Source: an uncultured Eubacterium sp. (lineage in GTDB: Bacteria; Bacillota; Clostridia; Lachnospirales; Lachnospiraceae). Taken from it: a DNA stretch of 64,000 bases. The stretch spans positions 1-64,000 of the forward strand of contig CAMWXD010000012.1 in NCBI GenBank assembly GCA_947178105.1, read 5' to 3'. Position numbers and translations under genes: made by a program. Of the stretch, positions 17,728 to 26,946 are shown in pieces. The notes under the pieces were generated by a model that was not told where the DNA came from, made no database searches, and saw nothing but the letters and a program-made list of their open reading frames with translations. How positions within the stretch are numbered: the first letter of the stretch is position 1; each line of letters opens with the position of its first letter.

Positions 17728-19185
17728 ATGACAGTAAAAGATATCATATCTGGCGAATCAGAGTATCTTGAGTTCAAACAGGAGGTTCCGAAAAAAAGTG
17801 AAGTATATATGAAAACGGTAGTTGCATTTGCAAACGGAAGTGGAGGAAAAATTGTATTCGGCGTGGAGGATAGTACATTTAAGGTAGTTGGAATTCATCA
17901 GGAAAATATTTTTTCCATAATGGATGGAATTACTTCGGCAATTTGTGACAGTTGTACACCTATGATTACACCAATTGTGACACTGGCTTCTGTTGAGGAA
18001 AAGGTTGTGATTGTTGTAAATATAATGCCAGGCAGTCAGCGTCCATATTATCTTACGACAAAAGGAAAAGAAAACGGAACTTATATCAGAGTGTCAGGAA
18101 CTACCCGGCCGGCAGATTCGTTTGTGCTGAAAGAATTGGAATTTGAGGGTGCTAATCGATGCTTTGATCAAAATTATGCGGCACCAGAACCAAGTGTTAC
18201 GGAGAATGAGATTAATTTCTTGTGCAATAAGATGTATCAATATTCGATAGAGCATTGTAAAGATGGGGAAGCGGCAGAGAGGATTCATCGCTTGACAAGA
18301 CAAAATTTGTTAAGTTGGGGCTTTTTGGTAAAACGGGGAGATGATTATTACCCCACGAATGCCTTCCTGCTTATGACACGCAATTTACTTCCACAAGCAA
18401 CAATTCAATGCGCCGTATTCAAGGGAAGGGACAGGGATGTATTTATTGACCGGAGAGAATACGATGGGGATATTGTAACACAGCTAGATGCAGCATATGA
18501 GTATGTCCTGCGCAACATTCATATGAGTTCGGAAATCAATGGATTATATCGAACTGACATATACGAACTTCCGACGGACTGCATCAGGGAGATGATTTGT
18601 AATGCTGTGGTTCATCGCAGCTATTTACATCCTTCAAGTATACAGGTAGCGGTGTATGATGATCGTGTGGAAGTGACTTCTCCGGGAATGCTGTTTGGAA
18701 GTTTGAGATTGAAAGATATTAAGGAAGGGATTTCCATACCGAGGAATCGGGCATTGGTGTATGCATTTACTTATATGAATATTATGGAACATTGGGGAAG
18801 CGGGATTCCGAGAATTATCAGACGGTGCAAAGAACTTGGATTAGAAGAGCCGGAGTTAATGGAAATTGCAGGAAGTTTTCGAATTAACTTATTTCGGTTT
18901 TCGGATAAAACGAGAATTGGGAAAAGTACGGAAAAATTGATGATGAGTACGGAAAAAGTACGGAAAAGTACGGAAAAAGTACGGAAAAGTACGGATAAAT
19001 TGAATGATAATCATAAAAAGATTATTCAGTATACAGAGGAAAAGGGAGTAATAACAAATAAAGAAGTTCAGAATCTGCTAAAGGTGAAGGATTCTCGTGC
19101 ATTAAAAATCTTAAAGGAACTGGTTGGGGCAGGAATATTAAAAAAAGAGGGTAAATTGAAGGGAAGTTATTACAAATTGAAATAA
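17728..19185 (+). CDS. Schlafen-AlbA_2 domain ATP-binding protein with winged-helix C-terminus
   Basis: The 485-residue protein begins with an AlbA_2/Schlafen-type putative DNA-binding domain (about residues 5-130: ESEYLEFKQEVPKKSE ... VAFANGSGGKIVFGVED). A GHKL-type ATP-binding region of the HATPase_c_4 type follows (about 280-385: REMICNAVVHRSY, VEVTSPGMLFG, GSGIPRIIRRCKELGLEEPE) and a C-terminal winged helix (about 430-485). Between them is a run of KSTEKVR-like repeats. Such proteins are usually annotated as transcriptional regulators or defence-associated ATPases; the actual role is unknown. Ribosome site aggtg, 8 bases upstream. It sits among mobile debris and is probably accessory. Confidence 0.85.
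   Translation: MTVKDIISGESEYLEFKQEVPKKSEVYMKTVVAFANGSGGKIVFGVEDSTFKVVGIHQENIFSIMDGITSAICDSCTPMITPIVTLASVEEKVVIVVNIMPGSQRPYYLTTKGKENGTYIRVSGTTRPADSFVLKELEFEGANRCFDQNYAAPEPSVTENEINFLCNKMYQYSIEHCKDGEAAERIHRLTRQNLLSWGFLVKRGDDYYPTNAFLLMTRNLLPQATIQCAVFKGRDRDVFIDRREYDGDIVTQLDAAYEYVLRNIHMSSEINGLYRTDIYELPTDCIREMICNAVVHRSYLHPSSIQVAVYDDRVEVTSPGMLFGSLRLKDIKEGISIPRNRALVYAFTYMNIMEHWGSGIPRIIRRCKELGLEEPELMEIAGSFRINLFRFSDKTRIGKSTEKLMMSTEKVRKSTEKVRKSTDKLNDNHKKIIQYTEEKGVITNKEVQNLLKVKDSRALKILKELVGAGILKKEGKLKGSYYKLK
18922..18999 (+). repeat. Short tandem repeats agtacggaaaa(a) within the AlbA_2 gene
   Basis: About six copies of an imperfect unit built on agtacggaaaa encode the linker KSTEKLMMSTEKVRKSTEKVRKSTDK. 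The repeat lies between the ATPase and winged-helix domains and could change in copy number; some changes would shift frame. Confidence 0.75.
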
Positions 19186-19212
19186 TCGGTCAGAATTTGT
19201 TGTTAACAGCGT

Positions 19213-19253
19213 AAAGGCGTATGGAACAGAAATGGAAACCATGCGTCTTTTTT
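19213..19253 (+). terminator. Terminator after the AlbA_2 gene
   Basis: Stem aaggcgtatgg / ccatgcgtctt (two G-T pairs) followed by a run of Ts. Confidence 0.6.
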
Positions 19254-19283
19254 GCGCCCAAAAGGAGGAAATTCATGGGTAAA

Positions 19284-19312
19284 TTGATTTAAAAAAATTT
19301 CTATGTTATACT
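19284..19312 (+). promoter_or_regulatory. Sigma-A promoter for the MFS pump gene
   Basis: TTGATT, 17 bases, TATACT, about 60 bases before the start codon. Confidence 0.65.
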
Positions 19313-19371
19313 GTCCTGCGAAAAGATCACTGGGGGAGATGAAAAATAAAGAATAGAATGGAGAAAATTCA

Positions 19372-20676
19372 ATGGAAGAAAATTCAATAGAAGAAAATCC
19401 TATGGAAGAAAAATCATTTAAGAAATATATCATTTTGTGGCTGAGCCAGAGCATATCAGGACTTGGAAGTTCCATGACCGGGTTTGCGCTTGTTTTGTGG
19501 GCGTATGGGCAGAGCCGTTCTGCAATGTCCGTTTCGCTGATGTCCTTTTGCAATTATGTACCGTATGTATTTTTAAGCCTGTTTGTCGGTGATTTTATAG
19601 ACAGGCATAAGAAGAAAACAATCATGCTGGTTTCGGACAGCATTGCGGCGGCTGGCTCACTGGCAGTATTGGCATTTCTGTTTGCAGGACGTTTGGAGGT
19701 CTGGAATATTTATGCCATAAATGTGGTGGTTGGTATCACGAATGCCTTTCAGCAGCCTGCATCAGCAGTGGCAATGGGGAGGCTTGTACCAAAGGAGAAG
19801 ATTTCAAATGTGAGTGGGATGAATTCTTTTTCCCATAACCTTATCGTGGTATTCAGCCCCATGATGGCAGCGTTCCTGTTTGCGGCAGGCGGGCTTTTGC
19901 TTATCCTGTTGATAGATTTGGCGAGCTTTGTCTTTGCATTTTGCGTATTGCTGTTCTTTATTACAATCCCGGAACAGGCGCAGGACAAAACACATAGTTC
20001 CCCTTTTGCCGGGATAGCGGAGGGATTTGCTTTTCTGAAAAAGGAAAAAGGCATAGTATACATTATGCTTACGATGGCACTGCTCAATTTCTGTTCCAGG
20101 CTGACTTATGAGAATATTTTATCACCAATGATTCTGGCAAGGAGTTTCGGGAACAGCATCGTGCTTGGAACCGTAAACGCCTGCATGGGGATCGGCGGGA
20201 TTACCGGGGGAATTATTGTTTCTGTGAAAAAGGAAAGCAGCCATAAAGCTGTGGCAATTTATATTTCGATGGCATTGTCATTTCTGTTTGGCGACCTGAT
20301 GATGGCAGTGGGGAAAAATGTATTCTGGTGGTCGGCTGCTGCGGTTGCTGCCAGCCTGCCGATTCCCTTTGTTATGGCAAACCAGAACACGATACTGTAC
20401 CGTAAGATTCCTGCCGCCATGCAGGGGAGGGTGTTTGCAGTCAGGAATGCCATTCAGTACAGCACGATCCCGGTTGGCATTATCCTCGGAGGTTATCTGG
20501 CGGATTATGTCTTTGAGCCTTTTATGGCTTCCGGGAACAGGCTGGCGGGGATGCTTGGAATCATCGTAGGGAATGGCGCAGGAAGCGGCATGGCGGCAAT
20601 GTTCCTATGTACCGGGATATGCGGCTTTACGGTGAGCCTGGCATCCTGTTTCAACCGGGAAATAATGAATCTATGA
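19372..20676 (+). CDS. MFS transporter, macrolide-efflux (Mef)-like
   Basis: A 434-residue major facilitator with about 12 membrane segments. The first-loop motif GDFIDRHKKKTIMLVSD and the segment NVVVGITNAFQQPASAVAMGRLVPKEKISNVSGMNSF resemble the MefA/DHA3 branch of drug-proton antiporters. Substrate cannot be assigned; chromosomal homologues in Clostridia are often not linked to macrolide resistance. The N-terminus carries a tandem repeat (MEENS, IEENP, MEEKS) made by a 15-base DNA repeat. It has its own promoter and an upstream terminator, so it is a single-gene unit. Confidence 0.85.
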   Translation: MEENSIEENPMEEKSFKKYIILWLSQSISGLGSSMTGFALVLWAYGQSRSAMSVSLMSFCNYVPYVFLSLFVGDFIDRHKKKTIMLVSDSIAAAGSLAVLAFLFAGRLEVWNIYAINVVVGITNAFQQPASAVAMGRLVPKEKISNVSGMNSFSHNLIVVFSPMMAAFLFAAGGLLLILLIDLASFVFAFCVLLFFITIPEQAQDKTHSSPFAGIAEGFAFLKKEKGIVYIMLTMALLNFCSRLTYENILSPMILARSFGNSIVLGTVNACMGIGGITGGIIVSVKKESSHKAVAIYISMALSFLFGDLMMAVGKNVFWWSAAAVAASLPIPFVMANQNTILYRKIPAAMQGRVFAVRNAIQYSTIPVGIILGGYLADYVFEPFMASGNRLAGMLGIIVGNGAGSGMAAMFLCTGICGFTVSLASCFNREIMNL

Positions 20677-20695
20677 GTAAGAGATAGCAGCAGTA

Positions 20696-20733
20696 AATCT
20701 GTAAAATTTTAATCAAATCGAAAGTTTGTTGAT
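20696..20733 (+). promoter_or_regulatory. Shared 38-bp regulatory element, copy 1 (rhamnosidase promoter)
   Basis: This 38-bp block (aatctgtaaaattttaatca at its left end) recurs at 26828-26865 with a single base difference. Exactly 22 bases separate its end from a -10 box TATAGT at 20756-20761, the same spacing as in copy 2, while no good -35 box is present. It includes the dyad atcaa-N12-ttgat. The spacing fits binding of an activator over the -35 region; the AraC-type regulator at 25301 is the obvious candidate (inference). Confidence 0.75.
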
Positions 20734-20823
20734 TGCGTTATGCGAAACGGCTGAATATAGTATATCATAGGCAGCAACACTGGTAATATTATAAATACTA
20801 TGAAAAGGAGCACCAGATAGGAA

Positions 20824-23454
20824 ATGTTAAAAATACAAGGAATCAAAATCAATCATCTTACTAAGCCAAAAGGAATCAAAGGAGATATACGGGCGGGATG
20901 GGAGATATGCTCGGACCGTACAGGCGTCAGCCAGTCTGGGTACCAGCTCCAGATATCAGAACAGCCGGATTTCGGGGAGGTTTTGTATGATTCAGGTAAG
21001 ATGGAGAGTGCAGAATCTGCCAATGTCATAGTAAAGGATTTCTGCTGGAAATCTTTGACGCGTTACTTTTTACGGGTACGTATATGGGATCATTACGGAG
21101 AGGAAAGTGCATGGAATGGGACGGAGTTCTTATCTGCTTTGCAGGATGCAGGGGAATGGAGGGCTGTTTTTATCACAGCAGAATCAAATGAGGATAAAAA
21201 GGAAGCGCCGGGCACAGCCGTGAGGAAAGAATTTCATGTGCAAAAGCCTGTCAGAGAGGCGTTTCTTGTCAGTACGGCGCATGGATTGTACCAGGCGTTT
21301 ATCAATGGAAAACGGATTGGCTGTGATGAGCTGACGCCAGGCTGGACAAGCTATAAAAAAAGGCTGCTGTATCAAAGCTATGATATTACCGGGATGCTCA
21401 GGCAGGGCGGCAATGCCATTGGCGTCCTTCTTGGGGCCGGATGGTATAAAGGGGATATTTCTTATCAGCGGTCGCACAATTTTTATGGCGATTTTGCCGC
21501 GTTTGCAGGACAGATCGTCATTCGCTATGAGGATGGCAGTGAGGAAGCCATTCCTACGGATGCGGACTGGAAAGGGGCTTACAGCGCGGTTACGCATGCC
21601 GATCTTTTTGACGGCGAGAGTTATGATGCCAGGCTGGAGCAGTGCGGATGGAAGGAACCGGGATTTGATGAAAGCGGCTGGAGCGGTGTAAGGGTTGTAA
21701 AACAGACGGGAGAAACACTGATTCCGCAGCAGGGGTGTACCGTTCGTGTGAAAGAGAAAAAGGCTGTGAAAGATCTGATCGTCACACCGCAGGGCGATAC
21801 CGTGCTTGACTTCGGGCAGAATCTGGCGGGATGGGTTCATTTCCGTGTCAAAGGAAAACGAGGGGATGTTGTGGAATTAAACTGTTTTGAAATCCTGGAT
21901 GCGCAGGGGAACGTATATACGGAAAACCTGCGCACAGCAAAACAGACGATCCGTTATATTTGCAGAGGAGATGAGGAAGAAGAATTTACGCCGCATTTTA
22001 CTTACCAGGGATTCCGGTATGCAAGGGTGAAGCAGTATCCGGGTGTGGTGGAAAAGGATAATTTTGAAGCGCTTGTGCTGTATTCGGATATGGAACAGAT
22101 TGGAACATTCCGGTGTTCGAACCCGCTGCTCAACCAGCTGCAGAGCAATATCTGCTGGGGAATGAAAGGAAATTCCGTGGATATCCCTACAGACTGCCCG
22201 CAGCGGGATGAACGGCTTGGATGGACGGGGGATGCCCAGATTTTCGGGCAGACAGCGGGGTATCTGATGGATACCACAGAGTTTTACCGGAAATGGCTCT
22301 GCGATGTGGCAGCAGACCAGAAGCCGGATGGCGGCGTGCCGAACGTGGTGCCGGATGTGCTGCCGGATTTTGAAGGCAAATCTGCTTACGGTGCTTCTGC
22401 ATGGGGAGATGTGGCGGTAATCCTGCCATGGCATATTTATCAGGAAACGGGAGATGTGTCCATTATTTTGCAGCAGTATGAAAGCATGAAGGCATGGGTG
22501 GATTTTTTAACAAAGAATGCACAGAGTGAAAAAGAGATTTTTGAGATGCAGTTTGGCGACTGGGTAGCATTGGATGCAGAAGAAGGAAGCTATCACGGGG
22601 CAACGCCGGATAAGCTGGCCTGTTTTGCATATTATGCTTATGTAAGCGGGATTTTTGCAAAAATGGCGAAAGCTGCAGGGAATACGAAAGATGCAAAAAC
22701 ATATCAGGTTGTACATGAAAAAGCAAAGGGGCGTTTTCAGGAGCGCTATTTTCGTGAGGATGGCACGATGACGGTACAGACGCAGACAGCACATATTGTG
22801 GCATTATTTTTTGATCTTGTGCCAGAAAACGGTATTGATACTGTAGTACAGGGGCTTTTGAAATTACTGAATAAATATGACGGGCATCTGACTACAGGGT
22901 TTATTGGGACTCCATACTTTCTTCATGCATTGAGCCGGAACGGATGCCTGAAAGAAGCGTATGAGCTGTTGTTAAAGGAAGATTTTCCTTCCTGGCTGTA
23001 TCAGGTGAAGCAGGGAGCTACTACGGTCTGGGAGCATTGGGACGGCTTAAAGCCGGATGGCAGCATGTGGAGCGCGGATATGAATTCTTTCAATCATTAC
23101 GCTTACGGGGCTGTCGGACAGTGGCTGTATGAAGTGTGTGCAGGGCTTCGGATGGATGAAAGACATCCGGGCTGGAAGCATTTTTATGTGGAGCCGCATC
23201 CGGGCGGAGGACTTACTTTTGCTGAGGCCGCACACCGTACCGTGTATGGGCAGATCCGGGTGAAATGGGAACTGCGGGACGATGAAATGCTCTGTCAGGT
23301 AAAGATTCCGCATAATACGTCTGCCGATATTATTCTGCATCAGGCCAGTGAGATCAGGGACGATGCTTCTTTGGCATTTGTAAGGGATGGCGGCATGGCC
23401 TGTGCAAAAGCCGGCTCCGGAGCTTATGAGATACGTGTAAAACGAATGAGGTAA
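20824..23454 (+). CDS. Alpha-L-rhamnosidase, GH78
   Basis: An 876-residue GH78 enzyme that would release terminal alpha-L-rhamnose from plant glycosides or polysaccharides. It has N-terminal beta-sandwich domains (about 1-330), including the Bac_rhamnosid_N block with FINGKRIGCDELTPGWTSYKKRLLYQ and GAGWYKGDISYQ, then the (alpha/alpha)6 barrel with the signature PTDCPQRDERLGWTGDAQIF, which carries the catalytic acid region, and a C-terminal sandwich (HPGWKHFYVEPHPGGGLTFAEA). No signal peptide, so it probably acts in the cytoplasm on imported oligosaccharides or glycosides. First gene of an operon with the sensor kinase (3-base gap) and response regulator. Confidence 0.93.
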   Translation: MLKIQGIKINHLTKPKGIKGDIRAGWEICSDRTGVSQSGYQLQISEQPDFGEVLYDSGKMESAESANVIVKDFCWKSLTRYFLRVRIWDHYGEESAWNGTEFLSALQDAGEWRAVFITAESNEDKKEAPGTAVRKEFHVQKPVREAFLVSTAHGLYQAFINGKRIGCDELTPGWTSYKKRLLYQSYDITGMLRQGGNAIGVLLGAGWYKGDISYQRSHNFYGDFAAFAGQIVIRYEDGSEEAIPTDADWKGAYSAVTHADLFDGESYDARLEQCGWKEPGFDESGWSGVRVVKQTGETLIPQQGCTVRVKEKKAVKDLIVTPQGDTVLDFGQNLAGWVHFRVKGKRGDVVELNCFEILDAQGNVYTENLRTAKQTIRYICRGDEEEEFTPHFTYQGFRYARVKQYPGVVEKDNFEALVLYSDMEQIGTFRCSNPLLNQLQSNICWGMKGNSVDIPTDCPQRDERLGWTGDAQIFGQTAGYLMDTTEFYRKWLCDVAADQKPDGGVPNVVPDVLPDFEGKSAYGASAWGDVAVILPWHIYQETGDVSIILQQYESMKAWVDFLTKNAQSEKEIFEMQFGDWVALDAEEGSYHGATPDKLACFAYYAYVSGIFAKMAKAAGNTKDAKTYQVVHEKAKGRFQERYFREDGTMTVQTQTAHIVALFFDLVPENGIDTVVQGLLKLLNKYDGHLTTGFIGTPYFLHALSRNGCLKEAYELLLKEDFPSWLYQVKQGATTVWEHWDGLKPDGSMWSADMNSFNHYAYGAVGQWLYEVCAGLRMDERHPGWKHFYVEPHPGGGLTFAEAAHRTVYGQIRVKWELRDDEMLCQVKIPHNTSADIILHQASEIRDDASLAFVRDGGMACAKAGSGAYEIRVKRMR

Positions 23455-23457
23455 TTT

Positions 23458-25263
23458 ATGAATGATAATATGCCTTTGCATGTTCAGCTATTGTATAAAA
23501 AAGTCCGGGATATGAAGCTGAAAACAAAAATCAGGCTGGCGCTGTTTGCAATATCTGTCTTTACAGTTGCCGGCATAGGCATCTACAGTTATCAGATTGC
23601 AAAACGGGAATTATTGAAAAATTCCAAAGATGCCCTGATCAGCATGGAAAAGCAGGGAGGAAAGAACTTAGATGACCGTATCAGTGCGTTTCAGGATGTT
23701 TCCTATCGTATTATCCAGGCAGAAAATATTGCGAAGCTTCTGAATTATACGCCGGAAGAAGCAGCAAAAAACAGGATTGCAAACGAGGGGCTGCCGGCGG
23801 CGATCAGCCAGCAGTCGTCCTTGTACCGGTATACAAAATATGCGTTTCTGCGGCCAAACAGCGGCGAGGTTTACGATTATTATAAAAGCGGACAGGACAG
23901 GCTGCCCGCTGATGCCTGTGAGAAACTGTTGGATGAACTGGATGCACAGGTAGACCGGAACAGGCCGGTCAGATGGACAATGTCCGGGAATGAAGTGTTT
24001 TTTGTGCGTCAGGTTGTAGACAGCAGCAGTTTTGAAGATAAAGGGCTTTTATGTTTTGCGGTCGATCAGAGCTTTTTTGAATTTATCAGCGGTGATACAG
24101 GATATTTAAACAATGGCCAGACGATTGTCCTGGAAAAGAATGGCGGGATCTTAAAGCGTACAGATGATGCAATAGGAAACAGCATTCTGCAGGACAGGGC
24201 GGCTTATCAGGATAAAAATCAGGATATAAGTCAGAATAAAAATTACTATGTTTACCAGTATACAAAAGAAACAGAGGATGATACTTATACAGTAGCCGCT
24301 ATCCAGACAGAAAAAAACAGATGGACAGTGATTGTTTATTTTTCCCATTCCGTGCTTTTGAAAGGAATTCAGATGATTTATGCCGGAGTGTTTCGGACAG
24401 TTATCATTGCAGCGCTGATTGTTCTGAGCATTACAGCGCTGATTTCCAGGACGATTACAAAGAATGTACGGCTGATTGAGGAAGGGATGCGCCAGTATGA
24501 AGCCGGCTGCTTCGAGCACCGGATCAGTCCCGCCAGTTATGATGAGGTGGGGCTTTTAGGGCTGCAGTTGAATCATATGGCTGTAAAAATCAGTGAGCTG
24601 ATACAAATGCTGCATCTGGAAGAGGAAGAAAAAAAGCAGAAAGAAATAGAAACACTGCAGGCACAGATCAATCCGCATTTTTTGTATAATACGCTCGGTT
24701 CCTTAAAATGGGCGGCATTTAGGAACGGACAGAAAGACCTTGCAGGCGCTCTGGATGCTTTAAGCAGCCTGCTGCGCTTTACGATTAAGAAAGCAGGCGG
24801 CATGGTGACGGTGTCTGAGGAAATTGCATATATTAAAAACTATATTGCGATAGAACGGATGCGGTATGGGGATGCGTTTTCTGTTGTGTACGATTTAGAT
24901 GATGCAGCCAGGGAAATGCAGATACCGGGGTTTATTTTGCAGCCGCTTGTGGAGAATTGTTTTCTGCACGGACTGGATATGGCAGCCGGCGGCGGGGTGA
25001 TCACGGTCAGAAGCAGCCTGGTGATGGATGGGCTGGTCATGCAGGTGGAGGATAACGGGGAAGGCATCCCCAAGGAGCGGCTGGATGGCCTGCTTTTGCC
25101 TGATACAGAAAAGGAAAAGAAATATAAGGGATTCAGCAGCATAGGTTTAAGTATTGTTGACCGGAGGCTGAAGGAAATGTATGGAGAGCGTTATCGTACG
25201 GCCATACACAGCCTGCCCGGGGAAGGAACCGTTGTGAGCCTGCATATTCCGCTGCTGCGTTAG
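23458..25263 (+). CDS. Sensor histidine kinase, YesM family
   Basis: A 601-residue membrane kinase. The first membrane segment is at about 21-42 (LALFAISVFTVAGIGIYSYQIA), an extracellular sensor region covers about 45-300, the second membrane segment is at about 312-332, then HAMP (about 330-385), the His_kinase domain with the phospho-histidine in QAQINPHFLYNTLGSLKW, and an HATPase domain with VENCFLHGLD, DNGEGIPKERL and GLSIVDRRLKEMYG. This class senses sugars or their binding proteins and phosphorylates AraC-type response regulators such as its neighbour. The spacing and gene order link it to the two GH78 genes and the ABC transporter. Confidence 0.93.
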   Translation: MNDNMPLHVQLLYKKVRDMKLKTKIRLALFAISVFTVAGIGIYSYQIAKRELLKNSKDALISMEKQGGKNLDDRISAFQDVSYRIIQAENIAKLLNYTPEEAAKNRIANEGLPAAISQQSSLYRYTKYAFLRPNSGEVYDYYKSGQDRLPADACEKLLDELDAQVDRNRPVRWTMSGNEVFFVRQVVDSSSFEDKGLLCFAVDQSFFEFISGDTGYLNNGQTIVLEKNGGILKRTDDAIGNSILQDRAAYQDKNQDISQNKNYYVYQYTKETEDDTYTVAAIQTEKNRWTVIVYFSHSVLLKGIQMIYAGVFRTVIIAALIVLSITALISRTITKNVRLIEEGMRQYEAGCFEHRISPASYDEVGLLGLQLNHMAVKISELIQMLHLEEEEKKQKEIETLQAQINPHFLYNTLGSLKWAAFRNGQKDLAGALDALSSLLRFTIKKAGGMVTVSEEIAYIKNYIAIERMRYGDAFSVVYDLDDAAREMQIPGFILQPLVENCFLHGLDMAAGGGVITVRSSLVMDGLVMQVEDNGEGIPKERLDGLLLPDTEKEKKYKGFSSIGLSIVDRRLKEMYGERYRTAIHSLPGEGTVVSLHIPLLR

Positions 25264-25300
25264 GCAGCCGTTTTTTGCAGGATGCGATTGGAGGGATGAA

Positions 25301-26794
25301 ATGGACTGGAAAGTGCTGATTGCAGATGATGACAGGAATTTCCGTTATGCGATGTGTGAGGCGATTCCATGGAAAGAACACGGTTTTGAAGTGGCGGCGG
25401 AGGCAGTGCATGGCAGGCAGGCTCTGGAGATCCTGCGGGACAAAGAAATCCATATTGTGCTGACGGATATGGAGATGCCGGTGATGAACGGGGTAGAGCT
25501 GACAGAAGCGGTCAAAAAACAGTATCCGGAGATTATCGTAGTTGCCCTGAGCGCGTATGACGATTTTGAGTTTGTCAAAGAATCGATGCGGCTTGGGGCG
25601 GAGGACTATATTTTGAAGCAGGAGTTTGACGGTGAAAAAATTATACAGATGCTAGAGCATCTCTGTGCGCAGAATCTGGAAAAGCGAAGGAAGGATTTTA
25701 ACCAGGGCAGGGAAAACGAGGCATTCCTTGCCTATCTGCAGGGAAAACTGGATGTGCCCGCGCAGGGCAGTCCCTATTATAAATTATTGGATAAAGACCA
25801 TATGACGCTGTGTCTGGCTCAAAGCGCCAGTGCATTTGAAATGCATGTCAGAAATGACGGCAACCTGCTTTTTTTTGGCAAAGCAAAAGAACATGTCTGG
25901 CTGTTTATTTATCAAATGCCACAAACAAGAAGCAAAAGCCAGTGGATGCAGGAACAGCTTTGTATGGCGGGGGATGTGCAGTCTGGATTTTCAGGGAATG
26001 TCCGAATTGCATTGTGTGATGAAAGCGGCGGTTTTTTTAAGCTTCCAGGAATGTATGCAAAAGCAGAAACGGCCTTACAGTATGCCGTATATTTTCCGAA
26101 AGAGCGGATGCTTCATTATTTGGACATCAGCAGATATGAAAAAACACGAAAAAGAGATTATGTTTACGATCTGCCGGAACATAGGCTGTCTGTGCAGCAG
26201 GAAACAGGGGAACGAATCCTGATGGAAATGGGGGAGCGGCTGAAAGAGAATATGCCGGAAGAAGAATTTGTGAACGGCAGTTTTGTAAATTTTTATAAAG
26301 AGTTTCTGGCAGGCAGTACTGCGAAAGTGGATGATATGGAGGTGATTAAATATTACGAGGGGTTGAAGCAGTGGATATCTGTGGAAGATAAGATGGATTA
26401 TACATCTGCCTGCATGGAAAAATGGCGCAGGCAGATGCTTGCTGCATATAACGGAAAACATAAATCCATACGCAAAGCGATCGAGTATGTATATAAGCAT
26501 TATGCAGAAGATGTGTCTTTGCAGGATATTGCAGTTTATGTGGGACTGAGCGACAATTATTTGTCAAACCTGTTTAAAAAAGAGATGAATGAGAATCTGG
26601 TTTCTTTTATCAATAAAGTCCGGATTCAGAAGGCAAAAAAACTGCTTGAAAACCAGAATCTTAAAGTGAATGAGATTGCAGAGGCAGTCGGGTTTCACAA
26701 TGCTACTTATCTGAGCACGATGTTTAAAAAAGTGACCGGAATGTCTATAAGTGAATACAAAAGCCAGAGTGCGGGGCTGTCGCGTTTTTCTTAG
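25301..26794 (+). CDS. AraC-type response regulator, YesN family
   Basis: A 497-residue regulator with an N-terminal receiver domain (phospho-acceptor Asp56 in IVLTDMEMPVMNG; DD at 9-10 and 11) and a C-terminal AraC DNA-binding domain with two helix-turn-helix motifs (about 395-490: IRKAIEYVYKHYAEDVSLQDIAVYVGLSDNYLSNLFKKE ... VNEIAEAVGFHNATYLSTMFKKVTGMSISEYK). The middle region is a linker typical of YesN-like proteins. It probably activates both promoters bearing the shared 38-bp element (20696 and 26828), coordinating glycosidase and transporter expression; this is inference from the repeats. Confidence 0.93.
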   Translation: MDWKVLIADDDRNFRYAMCEAIPWKEHGFEVAAEAVHGRQALEILRDKEIHIVLTDMEMPVMNGVELTEAVKKQYPEIIVVALSAYDDFEFVKESMRLGAEDYILKQEFDGEKIIQMLEHLCAQNLEKRRKDFNQGRENEAFLAYLQGKLDVPAQGSPYYKLLDKDHMTLCLAQSASAFEMHVRNDGNLLFFGKAKEHVWLFIYQMPQTRSKSQWMQEQLCMAGDVQSGFSGNVRIALCDESGGFFKLPGMYAKAETALQYAVYFPKERMLHYLDISRYEKTRKRDYVYDLPEHRLSVQQETGERILMEMGERLKENMPEEEFVNGSFVNFYKEFLAGSTAKVDDMEVIKYYEGLKQWISVEDKMDYTSACMEKWRRQMLAAYNGKHKSIRKAIEYVYKHYAEDVSLQDIAVYVGLSDNYLSNLFKKEMNENLVSFINKVRIQKAKKLLENQNLKVNEIAEAVGFHNATYLSTMFKKVTGMSISEYKSQSAGLSRFS

Positions 26795-26827
26795 TGCGGC
26801 AGCCCCTTGCTGTAAGCAACTGTATCG

Positions 26828-26865
26828 AATCTGTAAAATTTTAATCAAATCGAAAGTTCGTTGAT
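26828..26865 (+). promoter_or_regulatory. Shared 38-bp regulatory element, copy 2 (ABC transporter promoter)
   Basis: It matches the element at 20696-20733 except for one T to C change. A TATAAT -10 box lies at 26888-26893, 22 bases after the element, as in copy 1. Sequence between and beyond differs, so the conserved block is likely the functional part. It drives the solute-binding protein and permease genes. Confidence 0.78.
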
Positions 26866-26946
26866 AGATTGCCGCAGGATGTCAGGATATAATAGAACCA
26901 TAGCCGACGGGTAATATGATAAAAAAATAAAATGGAGGAAAGTAAA

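Noticed and set aside
18955-18999. Tandem repeats as an iteron-type replication origin
   Set aside because: They lie inside an intact reading frame, no replication gene is near, and the encoded repeats fit a protein linker.
19261-19292. Five-codon leader (MGKLI) with a strong aaaggagga site before the MFS pump, suggesting macrolide attenuation
   Set aside because: The best promoter (19284-19312) starts downstream of this site, so the leader would not be on the main transcript, and no alternative hairpins typical of attenuation were seen.
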